From Micromonospora zamorensis (GTDB lineage Bacteria; Actinomycetota; Actinomycetes; Mycobacteriales; Micromonosporaceae), in assembly GCF_900090275.1 (NCBI RefSeq), contig NZ_LT607755.1, positions 3,596,001 through 3,660,000 on the forward strand: a stretch of DNA of 64,000 bases, in the 5' to 3' direction. Of this stretch, positions 1-7,570 are shown one piece after another. Position numbers and translations under genes: made by a program. The first letter of the stretch is position 1. Each line of letters opens with the position of its first letter. The notes beneath the pieces are model-generated. The model was given only the letters and a program-made list of their open reading frames with translations. It searched no databases and was not told the DNA's origin.

Positions 1-171
1 CACCCAGGGGTCGGGCCAGCCCAGCGGGTTGGTGGACAGCTGGCCGTTGTCCTTGAAGCCGCCGAGCACACCGAACCACACCGGCACGACGATGAGCGCG
101 CCGACGGCGATGCAGACGAGGTGCAGCACGACGCTGCGGGTCCGCTGGGCACGGCTCGCCGTGGCGGTCAT
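1..171 (-). CDS. Carbohydrate ABC transporter permease, MalG type (N-terminal fragment)
   Basis: The gene runs off the left edge, so only the first 57 codons are present. They begin with a short basic cytoplasmic segment (MTATASRAQRTRS), then one hydrophobic membrane helix, then the motif GGFKDNGQLSTNPLGWP. That motif is typical of the first periplasmic loop of MalG-family (BPD_transp_1) inner-membrane permeases for sugars. Its ATG overlaps the stop of the preceding permease gene in an ATGA arrangement at 168-171, so the two are probably translationally coupled. It would be the second permease of the importer encoded by the next two genes. The sugar is not known from sequence; the divergent GH43 gene suggests xylo- or arabino-oligosaccharides. 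Confidence 0.85.
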   Translation of the reverse strand, partial: MTATASRAQRTRSVVLHLVCIAVGALIVVPVWFGVLGGFKDNGQLSTNPLGWPDPWV

Positions 172-1166
172 CGCTGGCCTCCCTGGTTGGTGATCGCGCC
201 CGCGGTGTCACGACGCAGCACGATGCGTTGGTAGAACAGGGCGAAGACGAGGCTCAGCAGGAACATGACGATGCTGATGGCGCTCGCGTAGCCGACCTCG
301 AAGCGGCGGAAGCCGAACTGGTACATCGTGACGGCCAGCGTCTCCGAGGAGTGGATCGGACCACCGCCGGTGAGCACCCAGACCATGTCGAACAGCTGGA
401 TGGTGCCGATGACGGACAGGAACACGCTGATCCGGATCGTCGGGCCGAGCAGGGGCAGAGTGACGTGCCGGAACGCCTGCCAGGCGGTGGCGCCGTCGGT
501 GACCGCAGCCTCGGACAACTCCTTGGGGATTCCCTGCCGGGCGGCCAGGAAGAGCATCATGTAGAGGCCGAAGTACTTCCAGGACACCACCAGGAAGACG
601 GCGAACAGCACGGTGTCCGGGTCGGCGAAGACCGCGCCCGCGTCGGCGCCCAGCCACCGGGAGACACCCTCGCCCAACCCTCGGTTCGGTGAGAACACCA
701 GGGTGAACAGGACGGCCGTGGTGACCTCGGAGAGCACGTACGGGGCGAAGAAGATCAGCCGGTAGATGGCCCGGCCGCGAATCGGCTGGTTGAGGAGCAT
801 GGCCAGGGCCAGCGCCACCGGCAGCTGCACGACCAGGGACAGCACCACCAGCACCAGGCCGCGCCTCAGGTCGCCGCGGAAGGTCGGGTCGCCGAAGGCG
901 CGGGTGTAGTTGTCCAGCCCGATGAAGTTCTCCGGCAGCCCGAAGCCGTTCCACTTGTAGAGGCTGGCGTAGCCGGCCACCACGATGGGGGTGAGGACAA
1001 GTAGCAGGAACAGCGCCAGGGCAGGCGCCAGGAACACGGCGAGGACGCCACCCCGGCCCGGCCGGGGCTGGCGGCCGCGCTGTCGCGCGGTGCCCGGCCC
1101 CGGTGCCGGCGGATCGGTCGCCGTGTCGCCGCGCCTCGTGTCCGACACGGTCGATGGCCTGGTCAT
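168..1166 (-). CDS. Carbohydrate ABC transporter permease, MalF type
   Basis: This is a 332-residue membrane protein. It has a Pro/Arg-rich cytoplasmic N-terminus of about 40 residues, six predicted membrane helices, and near residues 210-250 the EAA loop (ELSEAAVTDGATAWQAFRHV) that contacts the ATPase. Length and organisation match MalF/UgpA-like permeases of CUT1 sugar importers. It lies between the solute-binding lipoprotein gene (52 bp upstream) and the MalG-type permease (4-bp overlap). No ATPase gene is present; CUT1 systems of actinomycetes usually share an MsiK-type ATPase encoded elsewhere. Family and role are secure, the substrate is inferred only from context. Confidence 0.93.
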   Translation of the reverse strand: MTRPSTVSDTRRGDTATDPPAPGPGTARQRGRQPRPGRGGVLAVFLAPALALFLLLVLTPIVVAGYASLYKWNGFGLPENFIGLDNYTRAFGDPTFRGDLRRGLVLVVLSLVVQLPVALALAMLLNQPIRGRAIYRLIFFAPYVLSEVTTAVLFTLVFSPNRGLGEGVSRWLGADAGAVFADPDTVLFAVFLVVSWKYFGLYMMLFLAARQGIPKELSEAAVTDGATAWQAFRHVTLPLLGPTIRISVFLSVIGTIQLFDMVWVLTGGGPIHSSETLAVTMYQFGFRRFEVGYASAISIVMFLLSLVFALFYQRIVLRRDTAGAITNQGGQR

Positions 1167-1218
1167 GCCTGCTCCACTCGGGTTCTACGGCCGGCTACGG
1201 ATGGGTGATGGATCACGG

Positions 1219-2514
1219 TCAGACGGTCTTTGCCACCTGCGTGATGTCCTTGAGAATCGCCGCCGGCGACTTCTTGCCGGCGATGATCTCGGCGACGCTG
1301 TCGTTGATCTGCTGCCCGAGCGCGGGCGCGTACGCCTGGTCGAGGTAGAGCTGGAAGCCGGTGTTCTTGGCCAGGGTCTCCGCGACGACCTTGTTGTTGG
1401 CGTCGCTGATCGCCGAGGTGGCGTCCTTCACCGTGGGCAGCACCGCGCCGGTCTGCGCGGACCGCTTCTGGTTGTCGGCGCTGAGCAGGAACTTCAGGAA
1501 GTCGATGGTGGCGGCCGGCGCGTCCTTGCCGACGGCGAAACCGTTGCCGCCACCGAAGACCTCGGTCGCGGAGCCCTTGCCGCCGTCCACGGCCGGGAAC
1601 GGGAAGAAGCCGAGCTTGTCGCCGAGGCCCTTCTTGCTCGTGGAGCTGGACGCCTGCACCGCAGGTGCCCACTGCCCCATCAGCTCCATGGCCGCGCCGC
1701 CGTTGCCCATCGTGGCGGCCTGCCCGTCGGGCGAGCCGAACTCGGCGCCCAGGAACCCCTTCTGGAACGGCTGCAGGTCGACGAGCTCCTTGAGCCGCTC
1801 GCCGGCGGCGGCGAGGTCAGGGGTGTCGAAGTTCTTGTCGTCGACGGCCTTCTGCAACGCGCCCACGCCGCCGATGCGCATGGCGAGGTAGGACCAGTAG
1901 AAGTGGGCCGGCCACTTGTCCTTGCCGGCCAGGGCGACCGGGGTGATGCCGGCGGTCTTGAGCTTGCGGACCGCGTCGAGCAGGGCAGCCCAGGTGGCGG
2001 GAGCCTCGGTGATGCCGGCACGGGTGAAGAGGTCCTTGTTGTACCAGAACCCGACCATGCCGATGTCGAACGGGATGCCGTAGACCTTGCCGTCGATCGT
2101 GTAGGGCTGCATGGCGGCGGGCAGGATGCCGCCGACCAGATCCTTCACGTCGTCGGTGAGGTCCTTGACCAGGCCCGCGTCCACCTGCTGCTTGAGCACG
2201 CCGCCACCCCAGGACTGGAACAGGTCCGGCGGGTCGCCGGCCTGGGTGGCGGTGGTGAGCTTGGCCTTGAAGGCCTCGTTCTCCAGCGGCTGGATCGTCA
2301 ACGTGACGTTGCTGTGCGCGGTCTTGTACTCGTTGGCCATCGCGGCCCAGACCGGCAGCATCGGGTCGGTGTTCTGGATGTGCCACCAGTTGATGGTCTG
2401 CGGGGCGTTCGGGTCGCTGGATTTCTCGTCGCCGCTACAGGCGCTCAGCAGGTAGGCGCCGGCGCCGGCACCGGCGAGGCCGAGCAGCGTTCGGCGGGAA
2501 AGGTGTGTGGTCAT
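1219..2514 (-). CDS. Sugar-binding lipoprotein of an ABC importer
   Basis: This 431-residue family-1 extracellular solute-binding protein starts at 2514 (MTTHLSRRTLLGLAGAG), preceded by AGGGA at a normal distance. A longer frame to 2652 lacks a plausible signal sequence at its start. The N-terminus carries twin arginines (SRRTLLGL), a hydrophobic stretch and the lipobox LSAC near residue 24, so it is a membrane-anchored lipoprotein, possibly Tat-exported. The mature part follows the SBP_bac_1 pattern (TINWWHIQNTDPM near the start, FGGGNGFAVGKDA later). It heads a minus-strand operon with the two permeases and is divergent from the GH43 gene, 252 bp away. It would capture oligosaccharides released by secreted enzymes. 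Confidence 0.93.
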   Translation of the reverse strand: MTTHLSRRTLLGLAGAGAGAYLLSACSGDEKSSDPNAPQTINWWHIQNTDPMLPVWAAMANEYKTAHSNVTLTIQPLENEAFKAKLTTATQAGDPPDLFQSWGGGVLKQQVDAGLVKDLTDDVKDLVGGILPAAMQPYTIDGKVYGIPFDIGMVGFWYNKDLFTRAGITEAPATWAALLDAVRKLKTAGITPVALAGKDKWPAHFYWSYLAMRIGGVGALQKAVDDKNFDTPDLAAAGERLKELVDLQPFQKGFLGAEFGSPDGQAATMGNGGAAMELMGQWAPAVQASSSTSKKGLGDKLGFFPFPAVDGGKGSATEVFGGGNGFAVGKDAPAATIDFLKFLLSADNQKRSAQTGAVLPTVKDATSAISDANNKVVAETLAKNTGFQLYLDQAYAPALGQQINDSVAEIIAGKKSPAAILKDITQVAKTV

Positions 2515-2766
2515 GATCCATCCCTTCGGGGACTCACGGGGTGCTCGGACGCCGGCCGAGCCGGCGGGGTGGAACCTATGGATCTCCGGAACTTTCAAAG
2601 CTTCGCCGGTATTACCGGTCGATGGCGGGCACGCTACGAGCTGTTTCCGCAACGGTCAAGACCTCTGTCCTATTGCGAAAAGACCGGCTAGCGTAGTCAC
2701 GACTTCGAGCGATCCGGGACCGCAAGTTTCCGGAAGTTCCAGACAGCCCCGTCCAGAGGAGCCATC
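2515..2766. promoter_or_regulatory. Divergent promoter region of sugar importer and GH43 gene, with candidate operators
   Basis: This region separates the importer operon from the GH43 gene. I see a perfect dyad CCGGTATTACCGG at 2606-2618, next to CTTTCAAAG at 2592-2600. A second element, AAGTTTCCGGAAGTTCC, lies at 2724-2740 about 26 bp before the GH43 start. GAAA/TTTC-type palindromes are known in front of xylanolytic genes in streptomycetes, so a shared sugar-responsive repressor is plausible. No regulator gene is in view and the operator assignment is inference. Confidence 0.4.
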
Positions 2767-4392
2767 GTGTCGACCGACATCGCTAACGTGGCGACCGCTA
2801 CCCGGTCGATCCGCAATCCCGTCCTCGCCGGGTTCCACCCGGACCCGTCGATCCTGCGTGTCGGGGACGACTACTACCTGGCCACCTCGACGTTCGAGTG
2901 GTATCCGGGCGTGCGTGTGCACCATTCGCGTGATCTCGTGAACTGGCGCACCCTGGGCGGGGTCATCACGGACCGCCGCCTGCTCGACCTGCGAGGCTGC
3001 GGTGACTCCAACGGGGTGTGGGCACCCGACCTGACGTACCACGACGGCCAGTTCCATCTCGTCTACAGCGACGTCGCCAGCTTTGCCAGCGGCTACTGGG
3101 ACCCGCAGAACTTCCTGGTCACCGCCGAGGACATCACCGGCCCCTGGTCGGATCCGGTGAAACTGCACGGGCGCGGTTTCGACGCCGCGCTGTTCCACGA
3201 CGACGACGGCACCAGTTGGCTGCTGAGCATGAGCGCGGACTGGCGACCCGGTCGGGACCGCTTCGGCGGCATCGAGATCCAGCAGTACGACAGGGCCGCG
3301 CGCAGTCTGGTCGGCCGGCCGCGCATCCTGTTCACCGGCACCCCGGTCGGGGTCACCGAGGGCCCGCACATCTACCGGCACGACGGCTGGTACTGGCTGA
3401 TCACCGCCGAGGGCGGCACCAGCTGGGAGCACCAGGTCACCGTGGCGCGGTCCCGGGAGCTGTTCGGGCCGTACGAGGTGGACCCGGACGGTCCGCTGCT
3501 CACCTCCGTCGGCCGCCCCGAACTGCGGTTGCAGAAGGCGGGCCACGGCAGCCTGGTCCGTACGCAGGACGGCGAGTGGTACCTCGCCCACCTGGTGGGC
3601 CGCCCCTACTCCCCGCTGGGCAGTTGTGTGCTCGGCCGGGAGACCGCGATCCAGCGGGTCGAGTGGCCGGCTGACGGCTGGCCGCAGATCGCCGGAGGGG
3701 TGCCGGCAGACGAGGTGGTCGCACCGGACCTGCCCGCGCACCCGTGGCCGGCGGAGCCCGACACCGACCACTTCGACGCCCCCGAGCTGGGCCTGTGCTG
3801 GTCGACGCTGCGCCGGCCGGCCACCGCGGACTGGGTCGACCTGCACAGCCGCCCGTCGCACCTTCGCATCCACGGCGGGCAGTCACCGGTCGGTCGGCAG
3901 GCCCCCAGCCTGGTCGGGCGACGCGTCGGCGCGATGCACTGCTCCCTGGAGACCGTGCTGGAGTTCGACCCGGTCGACCATCGCCAGCTCGCCGGGATCA
4001 CCGCCTACTACAACACCCTCAACTGGCACCACCTCTACCTCACCCGCGCCGACGACGGGCGGACGGTGCTAGAGCTGCTCAGTTCCGACAACGGGCGGCG
4101 CACCCCGCACCCCGAGCTGACCGTCGACGCCAGCGGCGTGGACCGGGTCGGCCTGCGGGCCGTGTTCGACGGGCCGGTGGTGCGTTTCGACTACGACCTC
4201 GGCGCCGGTTGGCAGCGGCTACCGGTCGACCTGGACGCGACGATCCTGTCCGACGAGCACGCCGCGCTGATCATCGACGGTGAGCCGGCGGCGTGGGGTT
4301 TCACCGGGGCGTTCCTGGGCCTGTGGGTGCAGGACCTCGGCGGCGACGGCGCGTACGCCGACTTCGATCTGGCCACCTATCGCGAGCAGTGA
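2767..4392 (+). CDS. Glycoside hydrolase family 43, probable beta-xylosidase/arabinofuranosidase
   Basis: This 541-residue protein starts with GTG behind AGAGGAG. The N-terminal five-bladed propeller of GH43 (about residues 15-310) begins NPVLAGFHPDPSIL. The three acidic residues expected of GH43 are visible: Asp26 (base), Asp139 (pKa modulator, in GFDAALFHDDDG) and Glu198 (acid, in GVTEGPHIYR). The spacing of 113 and 59 residues equals that of characterised GH43 beta-xylosidases. The C-terminal half (about 330-541) is the beta-sandwich common in this subgroup. There is no signal peptide, so it probably acts in the cytoplasm on oligosaccharides imported by the divergent ABC system. Beta-xylosidase, alpha-arabinofuranosidase or both activities are possible. 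Confidence 0.93.
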   Translation: MSTDIANVATATRSIRNPVLAGFHPDPSILRVGDDYYLATSTFEWYPGVRVHHSRDLVNWRTLGGVITDRRLLDLRGCGDSNGVWAPDLTYHDGQFHLVYSDVASFASGYWDPQNFLVTAEDITGPWSDPVKLHGRGFDAALFHDDDGTSWLLSMSADWRPGRDRFGGIEIQQYDRAARSLVGRPRILFTGTPVGVTEGPHIYRHDGWYWLITAEGGTSWEHQVTVARSRELFGPYEVDPDGPLLTSVGRPELRLQKAGHGSLVRTQDGEWYLAHLVGRPYSPLGSCVLGRETAIQRVEWPADGWPQIAGGVPADEVVAPDLPAHPWPAEPDTDHFDAPELGLCWSTLRRPATADWVDLHSRPSHLRIHGGQSPVGRQAPSLVGRRVGAMHCSLETVLEFDPVDHRQLAGITAYYNTLNWHHLYLTRADDGRTVLELLSSDNGRRTPHPELTVDASGVDRVGLRAVFDGPVVRFDYDLGAGWQRLPVDLDATILSDEHAALIIDGEPAAWGFTGAFLGLWVQDLGGDGAYADFDLATYREQ

Positions 4393-4394
4393 GC

Positions 4395-4427
4395 ACGCGG
4401 ACGGCACCCGGTGGGTGCCGTCCGCGT
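4395..4427. terminator. Strong bidirectional hairpin terminator
   Basis: A perfect 15-bp stem (ACGCGGACGGCACCC pairing with its complement) closes a 3-nt loop, starting 2 bp after the GH43 stop codon. It sits between convergent genes and can serve both. There is no U tract, as is common in high-GC actinobacteria. Confidence 0.85.
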
Positions 4428-4440
4428 TCCAGTCGTCGTC

Positions 4441-5055
4441 CTACTTCACCTGGGCGGCGACGGCGCGGAGCTGGCCGAGGGCGGTGCGGAAACCGTGGCC
4501 GGACACGGCCGGGTCCTCGTCGACCAGGCCGCTGACGGCCATCGTCTGCGAGCGGGACACCGCGACGGCGTCGTCACCGGTCCCGGTCACGTCGAACACC
4601 CCGAAGTCGCCGCTGAGCGTGCGGAACGTCGGGGCCGCCGCGTCCTTGGCGAGGTAGAGCACCACGACCTGACCCGCCGTGAGCGTGGACATCTGGGCCA
4701 TGTCCGCCACGCCGCGATCCAGGCTGGCGAGCGTGATCCGCGTCCCCGCCCCGACTGCCGATCCGTTCGCCGCGCGCAGCACCTCGTCCACCCGGAACCC
4801 GGTCGCCTCGACCTCACCCCGTACCACCAGGTCCGCGGCCTCACTGAGCTGCCGCACCGTGCCGTACCCGCGCAGCTTGCCCTTGACCGCCGGCAGCGCG
4901 GCGCCGGTCGGCGTGGCCTCGGTCGGCGCGGCGGCGCTCGGCGCGCCGACCGGGTCGGCGGCGTCGGCGCTGCCGCAGGCGGACAACGCCGCCACGGCCA
5001 GCACGGCGGCGGCCGTGGCCCACAGAGACGGGGTACGGCGGAGGGGGACTGCCAT
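4441..5055 (-). CDS. Hypothetical lipoprotein
   Basis: This predicted lipoprotein has 204 residues. The start at 5055 is chosen because AAGGAG precedes it and it gives a clean signal peptide (MAVPLRRTPSLWATAAAVLAV) ending in the lipobox LSAC near residue 27. An Ala/Pro/Thr-rich linker of about 30 residues follows, then a compact alpha/beta-looking domain (about 60-200) without Cys. I recognise no family. The segments ADLVVRGEVEATGFRVDEVL and GQVVVLYLAKD recall small lipid-anchored proteins with an OB- or beta-barrel-like fold, which is only an impression. It is convergent with the GH43 gene and stands alone. Confidence 0.8.
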   Translation of the reverse strand: MAVPLRRTPSLWATAAAVLAVAALSACGSADAADPVGAPSAAAPTEATPTGAALPAVKGKLRGYGTVRQLSEAADLVVRGEVEATGFRVDEVLRAANGSAVGAGTRITLASLDRGVADMAQMSTLTAGQVVVLYLAKDAAAPTFRTLSGDFGVFDVTGTGDDAVAVSRSQTMAVSGLVDEDPAVSGHGFRTALGQLRAVAAQVK

Positions 5056-5335
5056 GGAACGCTCCTTGCGTGTCGGTGCCGTCCCGGGTCGTCTCGCCCG
5101 GGACCGCGGCACTGCTGACGACATCCAACTGGGCGGGCCGGGCATCGAGCTCTCGGGTGTCTGTCAACGAGATGAACATGCGTCGTCACGGCCTGCGCTC
5201 GTCGATTGACGATGCACCGACGTACTGATATCTGTTAATACAGTTTCCTGATGCTCGCGGTGCCCGCCGGGGCCGAACCGCCGCGCCGGGCCACCGACCG
5301 GCCGGCGGCACGCCGCCCCTTCCCCGAGGAACACC
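5056..5335. promoter_or_regulatory. Intergenic promoter region upstream of the chitosanase gene
   Basis: This 280-bp divergent spacer holds the promoters of the lipoprotein and chitosanase genes. It contains an unusually AT-rich patch (about 5222-5250) with the short dyad CTGT-TAAT-ACAG at 5232-5243, a possible core promoter or operator. The chitosanase ATG at 5336 is preceded by GAGGA. I see no gene. Confidence 0.4.
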
Positions 5336-6538
5336 ATGGTTCACAAGAGAACAGCCGCCTACGTCGTGGGCGCCCTGCTGATGGGCGTCGCCGCGATCGG
5401 TTACGGTCTGCCGTCGGCCAGCGCCGCGACCGCCGGCCCGATCACCGGCCTCGGCGGGAAGTGCGTCGACGTGGCCGCCGCCAACTCGGCCAACGGCACG
5501 GCGGTCCAGCTCTACGACTGCAACGGCAGCGCGGCCCAGACGTGGACCGTCGGCAACACCGACAACTCGATCCGGGCACTCGGCAAGTGTCTCGACGTGA
5601 CCGCCGCGTCGACCGCCAACGGCGCCAAGATCCAGTTGTACGACTGCAACGGCACCGGCGCGCAGAAGTGGACCGCCAGCAACGGCGCGCTGGTCAACAC
5701 CGGCTCCGGAAAGTGCCTCGACGTCACCGACCAGAGCACAGCGAACGGCGCCCGGTTGCAGATCTGGACCTGCGGCGGCACCACCAACCAGCAGTGGACC
5801 CTGCCCGGCGGCGGCACCCCAACGCCCACCACCCCGACCGGGACCAACCTCGACGACCCGGCGAAGAAGGACGTCGCCATGCAGCTCGTCTCGGCTGCGG
5901 AGAACTCCTCGCTCGACTGGCGCGCGCAGTTCTCCTACATCGAGGACATCGGCGACGGGCGCGGCTACACCGCCGGCATCATCGGCTTCTGCTCCGGCAC
6001 CGGCGACATGCTCGAACTGGTCGAGGCGTACACGCGCACCAAGCCGGGCAACGTGCTGGCCGGCTACCTGCCGGCGCTGCGCGCCGTCAACGGCACCCCC
6101 TCGCACTCCGGCCTGGACCCCAACTTCCCCCGCGACTGGCGGACCGCGGCCAACGACTCGGTGTTCCAAGCCGCACAGGAGGCCGAGCGGGACCGGGTCT
6201 ACTTCAATCCATCGGTACGCGACGGCAAGAACGACCAGGTCCGGGCGCTCGGTCAGTTCGCCTACTACGACGCGGCGGTCATGCACGGGTACGAGGGGAT
6301 GCGCCAGATCCGCAACCGCGCCCTCGCTCGGGCGAAGCCCCCGGCGCAGGGCGGCGACGAGCGGGCCTGGCTCAACGCCTTCCTCGACGAGCGGGTCATC
6401 GAGATGAAGAAGGAAGCGGCCCACTCGGACACGTCCCGCGTCGATACGGCCCAGCGGGTGTTCCTCAACAACGGCAACTTCAACCTGAACACGCCGTTGG
6501 TGTTCGCCGTCTACGGCGACCAGTTCCGCATCGGCTAG
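5336..6538 (+). CDS. csn: Secreted chitosanase (GH46) with N-terminal ricin-type carbohydrate-binding domain
   Basis: This 400-residue protein has a Sec signal peptide (residues 1-31, ending SASAA). A CBM13/ricin-B domain follows (about 34-155) with three repeats of the form GKCLDV...QLYDCNG...QxW. A Thr/Pro linker (156-170) leads to a GH46 catalytic domain (171-400). The two GH46 catalytic acids are identifiable as Glu189 (AAEN) and Asp207 (DIGDGRGYT). Their 18-residue spacing is the same as Glu22/Asp40 of the classical Streptomyces enzyme. It would hydrolyse chitosan outside the cell, with the lectin domain targeting polysaccharide. Lectin-plus-GH46 fusions are less common than stand-alone GH46. 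It is a single-gene unit closed by a strong hairpin. Confidence 0.95.
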   Translation: MVHKRTAAYVVGALLMGVAAIGYGLPSASAATAGPITGLGGKCVDVAAANSANGTAVQLYDCNGSAAQTWTVGNTDNSIRALGKCLDVTAASTANGAKIQLYDCNGTGAQKWTASNGALVNTGSGKCLDVTDQSTANGARLQIWTCGGTTNQQWTLPGGGTPTPTTPTGTNLDDPAKKDVAMQLVSAAENSSLDWRAQFSYIEDIGDGRGYTAGIIGFCSGTGDMLELVEAYTRTKPGNVLAGYLPALRAVNGTPSHSGLDPNFPRDWRTAANDSVFQAAQEAERDRVYFNPSVRDGKNDQVRALGQFAYYDAAVMHGYEGMRQIRNRALARAKPPAQGGDERAWLNAFLDERVIEMKKEAAHSDTSRVDTAQRVFLNNGNFNLNTPLVFAVYGDQFRIG

Positions 6539-6546
6539 CGCACAGA

Positions 6547-6579
6547 GGCTCAGGGCGCCGCATCGCGGCGCCCTGAGCC
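6547..6579 (+). terminator. Hairpin terminator after chitosanase
   Basis: A perfect 15-bp stem beginning GGCTCAGGGCGCC with a 3-nt ATC loop starts 9 bp after the chitosanase stop codon. Confidence 0.85.
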
Positions 6580-6581
6580 AT

Positions 6582-6654
6582 GCCTGGGCCTGGGCCTGGG
6601 TTCGGGCCTGAGCCTGGGCTCAGGGCTGGGCCTGGGCTCGGGCCTGGGTTCGGG
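6582..6654. repeat. Low-complexity GGGCCTG/GGGCTCG tandem-like repeat
   Basis: About 70 bp made of degenerate 6-8-nt units (CTGGGC, CTGGGTTCGGG, CTGAGC). It lies between the chitosanase terminator and the MerR promoter. It has strong strand asymmetry (G-rich on the plus strand) with many GGG runs, so it could slip during replication or form a quadruplex. I see no credible gene in it. Confidence 0.7.
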
Positions 6655-6661
6655 AGCAGCC

Positions 6662-6692
6662 TTGCCTTGACGCTGACGACAAGGTTTAGCCT
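6662..6692 (+). promoter_or_regulatory. MerR-type promoter with operator dyad
   Basis: A -35-like TTGCCT (6662-6667) and a -10-like TAGCCT (6687-6692) are separated by 19 bp, the long spacer typical of MerR-controlled promoters. The dyad CCTTGACGCTGACGACAAGG (6665-6684) fills the spacer. It lies about 30 bp upstream of the merR-like start, so autoregulation of the merR-trx pair is likely. Confidence 0.6.
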
Positions 6693-6721
6693 GGTCGCGA
6701 CAGGCTGGTCGAGGAGGTCTG

Positions 6722-7114
6722 ATGCTGATCGGCGAGCTGGCGGAACGGGCCGGCACGAGCACCCGAACGCTGCGCTACTACGAAGCCCACGGGCTGGTAC
6801 AACCGCAGCGCTCAGCGAACGGCTACCGCGTCTACGACGAGGCGGAGCTGCGGGTCGTCCGGGAGATCCGGGCGCTGCTCGACGTCGGCTTCGGCCTCGA
6901 CGACGTCCGACCGTTCGTCGCCTGCCTGCGAGCGGGCAACGCGTCCGGTGACGTCTGTCCGGATTCCGTGCTGGTGCTGCGACGCAAGCTCGCCGAGGTC
7001 GACGACTACCTCGATCGGCTCGGAGCGGTCCGTCAGCAGTTGCACACCCAGCTCACCCACGCCATCGAGCACCGGGAGAAAACATGCCCCAGGAAACGAG
7101 CGTCAGCTCCCTGA
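6722..7114 (+). CDS. MerR family transcriptional regulator
   Basis: This 130-residue regulator begins with the canonical MerR winged helix-turn-helix (MLIGELAERAGTSTRTLRYYE...GLVQPQRSANGYRVYDE) and continues into a coiled dimerisation helix (about 80-125). The effector part is short. It has Cys78 (VACLRAG) and a second Cys in GDVCPDS about ten residues on, which could sense a thiol or metal, but there is no SoxR-type iron-sulphur cluster motif. GAGGAGGT precedes the ATG. It overlaps the thioredoxin gene by 31 bp, so the pair is coupled. The 19-bp-spacer promoter upstream supports self-control. A redox role is inferred from the thioredoxin partner. Confidence 0.92.
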   Translation: MLIGELAERAGTSTRTLRYYEAHGLVQPQRSANGYRVYDEAELRVVREIRALLDVGFGLDDVRPFVACLRAGNASGDVCPDSVLVLRRKLAEVDDYLDRLGAVRQQLHTQLTHAIEHREKTCPRKRASAP

Positions 7115-7431
7115 TCACCGTCACCGACGACACGTTCGCCGAGCTGGTGCTGGCCAGCGACCGGCCCGTCGTGGTCGACTTCTGGGCGGAGTGGTGCCCG
7201 CCGTGCAAGATGATCGAGAAGAGCCTCGTCGAGCTGGCACAGGAGTTCGGCGACCGGATGGTCATCGCCAAGCTCAACTCCGACGACAACCCGCAGGCCA
7301 CGCGGCGCTACGCAGTCATGTCCCTGCCGACACTGCTGGTGATCCGTGGCGGCGAGGTCGTCGGCTCGATCGTCGGATCCAGGCCGAAACTCCACCTGCG
7401 GCAGAGCCTGACCATGCACGCCGGCCTGTGA
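7084..7431 (+). CDS. Thioredoxin with WCPPC active site
   Basis: This 115-residue protein has the thioredoxin fold. The active site WAEWCPPCKM lies at about residues 34-43 and the cis-proline loop is SLPTLLVI. The CPPC variant differs from the canonical CGPC and usually shifts redox potential or partner choice. There is no signal peptide, so it is cytoplasmic. Translation begins inside the 3' end of the merR-like gene. A thiol-reducing function is clear from the family; that it answers the same signal as the upstream regulator is inference. Confidence 0.94.
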   Translation: MPQETSVSSLITVTDDTFAELVLASDRPVVVDFWAEWCPPCKMIEKSLVELAQEFGDRMVIAKLNSDDNPQATRRYAVMSLPTLLVIRGGEVVGSIVGSRPKLHLRQSLTMHAGL

Positions 7432-7463
7432 CCGTCACCGCTGGTCGAGTGCCGCCTCCCGCC

Positions 7464-7533
7464 TCCTGCTGTTGAGCGTGGCGACGGTGGTCCGCGTCTG
7501 GCGGCACCGGTCCTCGCCGCGCGGGTGGTGGAG
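7464..7533 (+). pseudogene. Relic of an ABC exporter gene fragment
   Basis: This non-coding stretch aligns with about 80% identity to 12895-12965, the first membrane helix region of the ABC exporter gene at 12762. Shared blocks include TCCTGCTG, TGAGCGTGG, GGCGGCACC, GTCCTCGCC and CGGGTGGTGGAG. One base is missing near 7496 relative to the intact gene, which shifts the frame. It is probably the remnant of a duplicated or homologous exporter gene. The extent outside these 70 bp is not recognisable. Confidence 0.55.
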
Positions 7534-7570
7534 CGACCGTCTCCCCTCCGTCTGAACACGGCGTCGTGAC

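Noticed and set aside
1219..2652. Longer start (2652) for the sugar-binding protein
   Set aside because: The extra 46 residues precede the twin-arginine/lipobox signal and lack coding character; the ATG at 2514 has a ribosome binding site.
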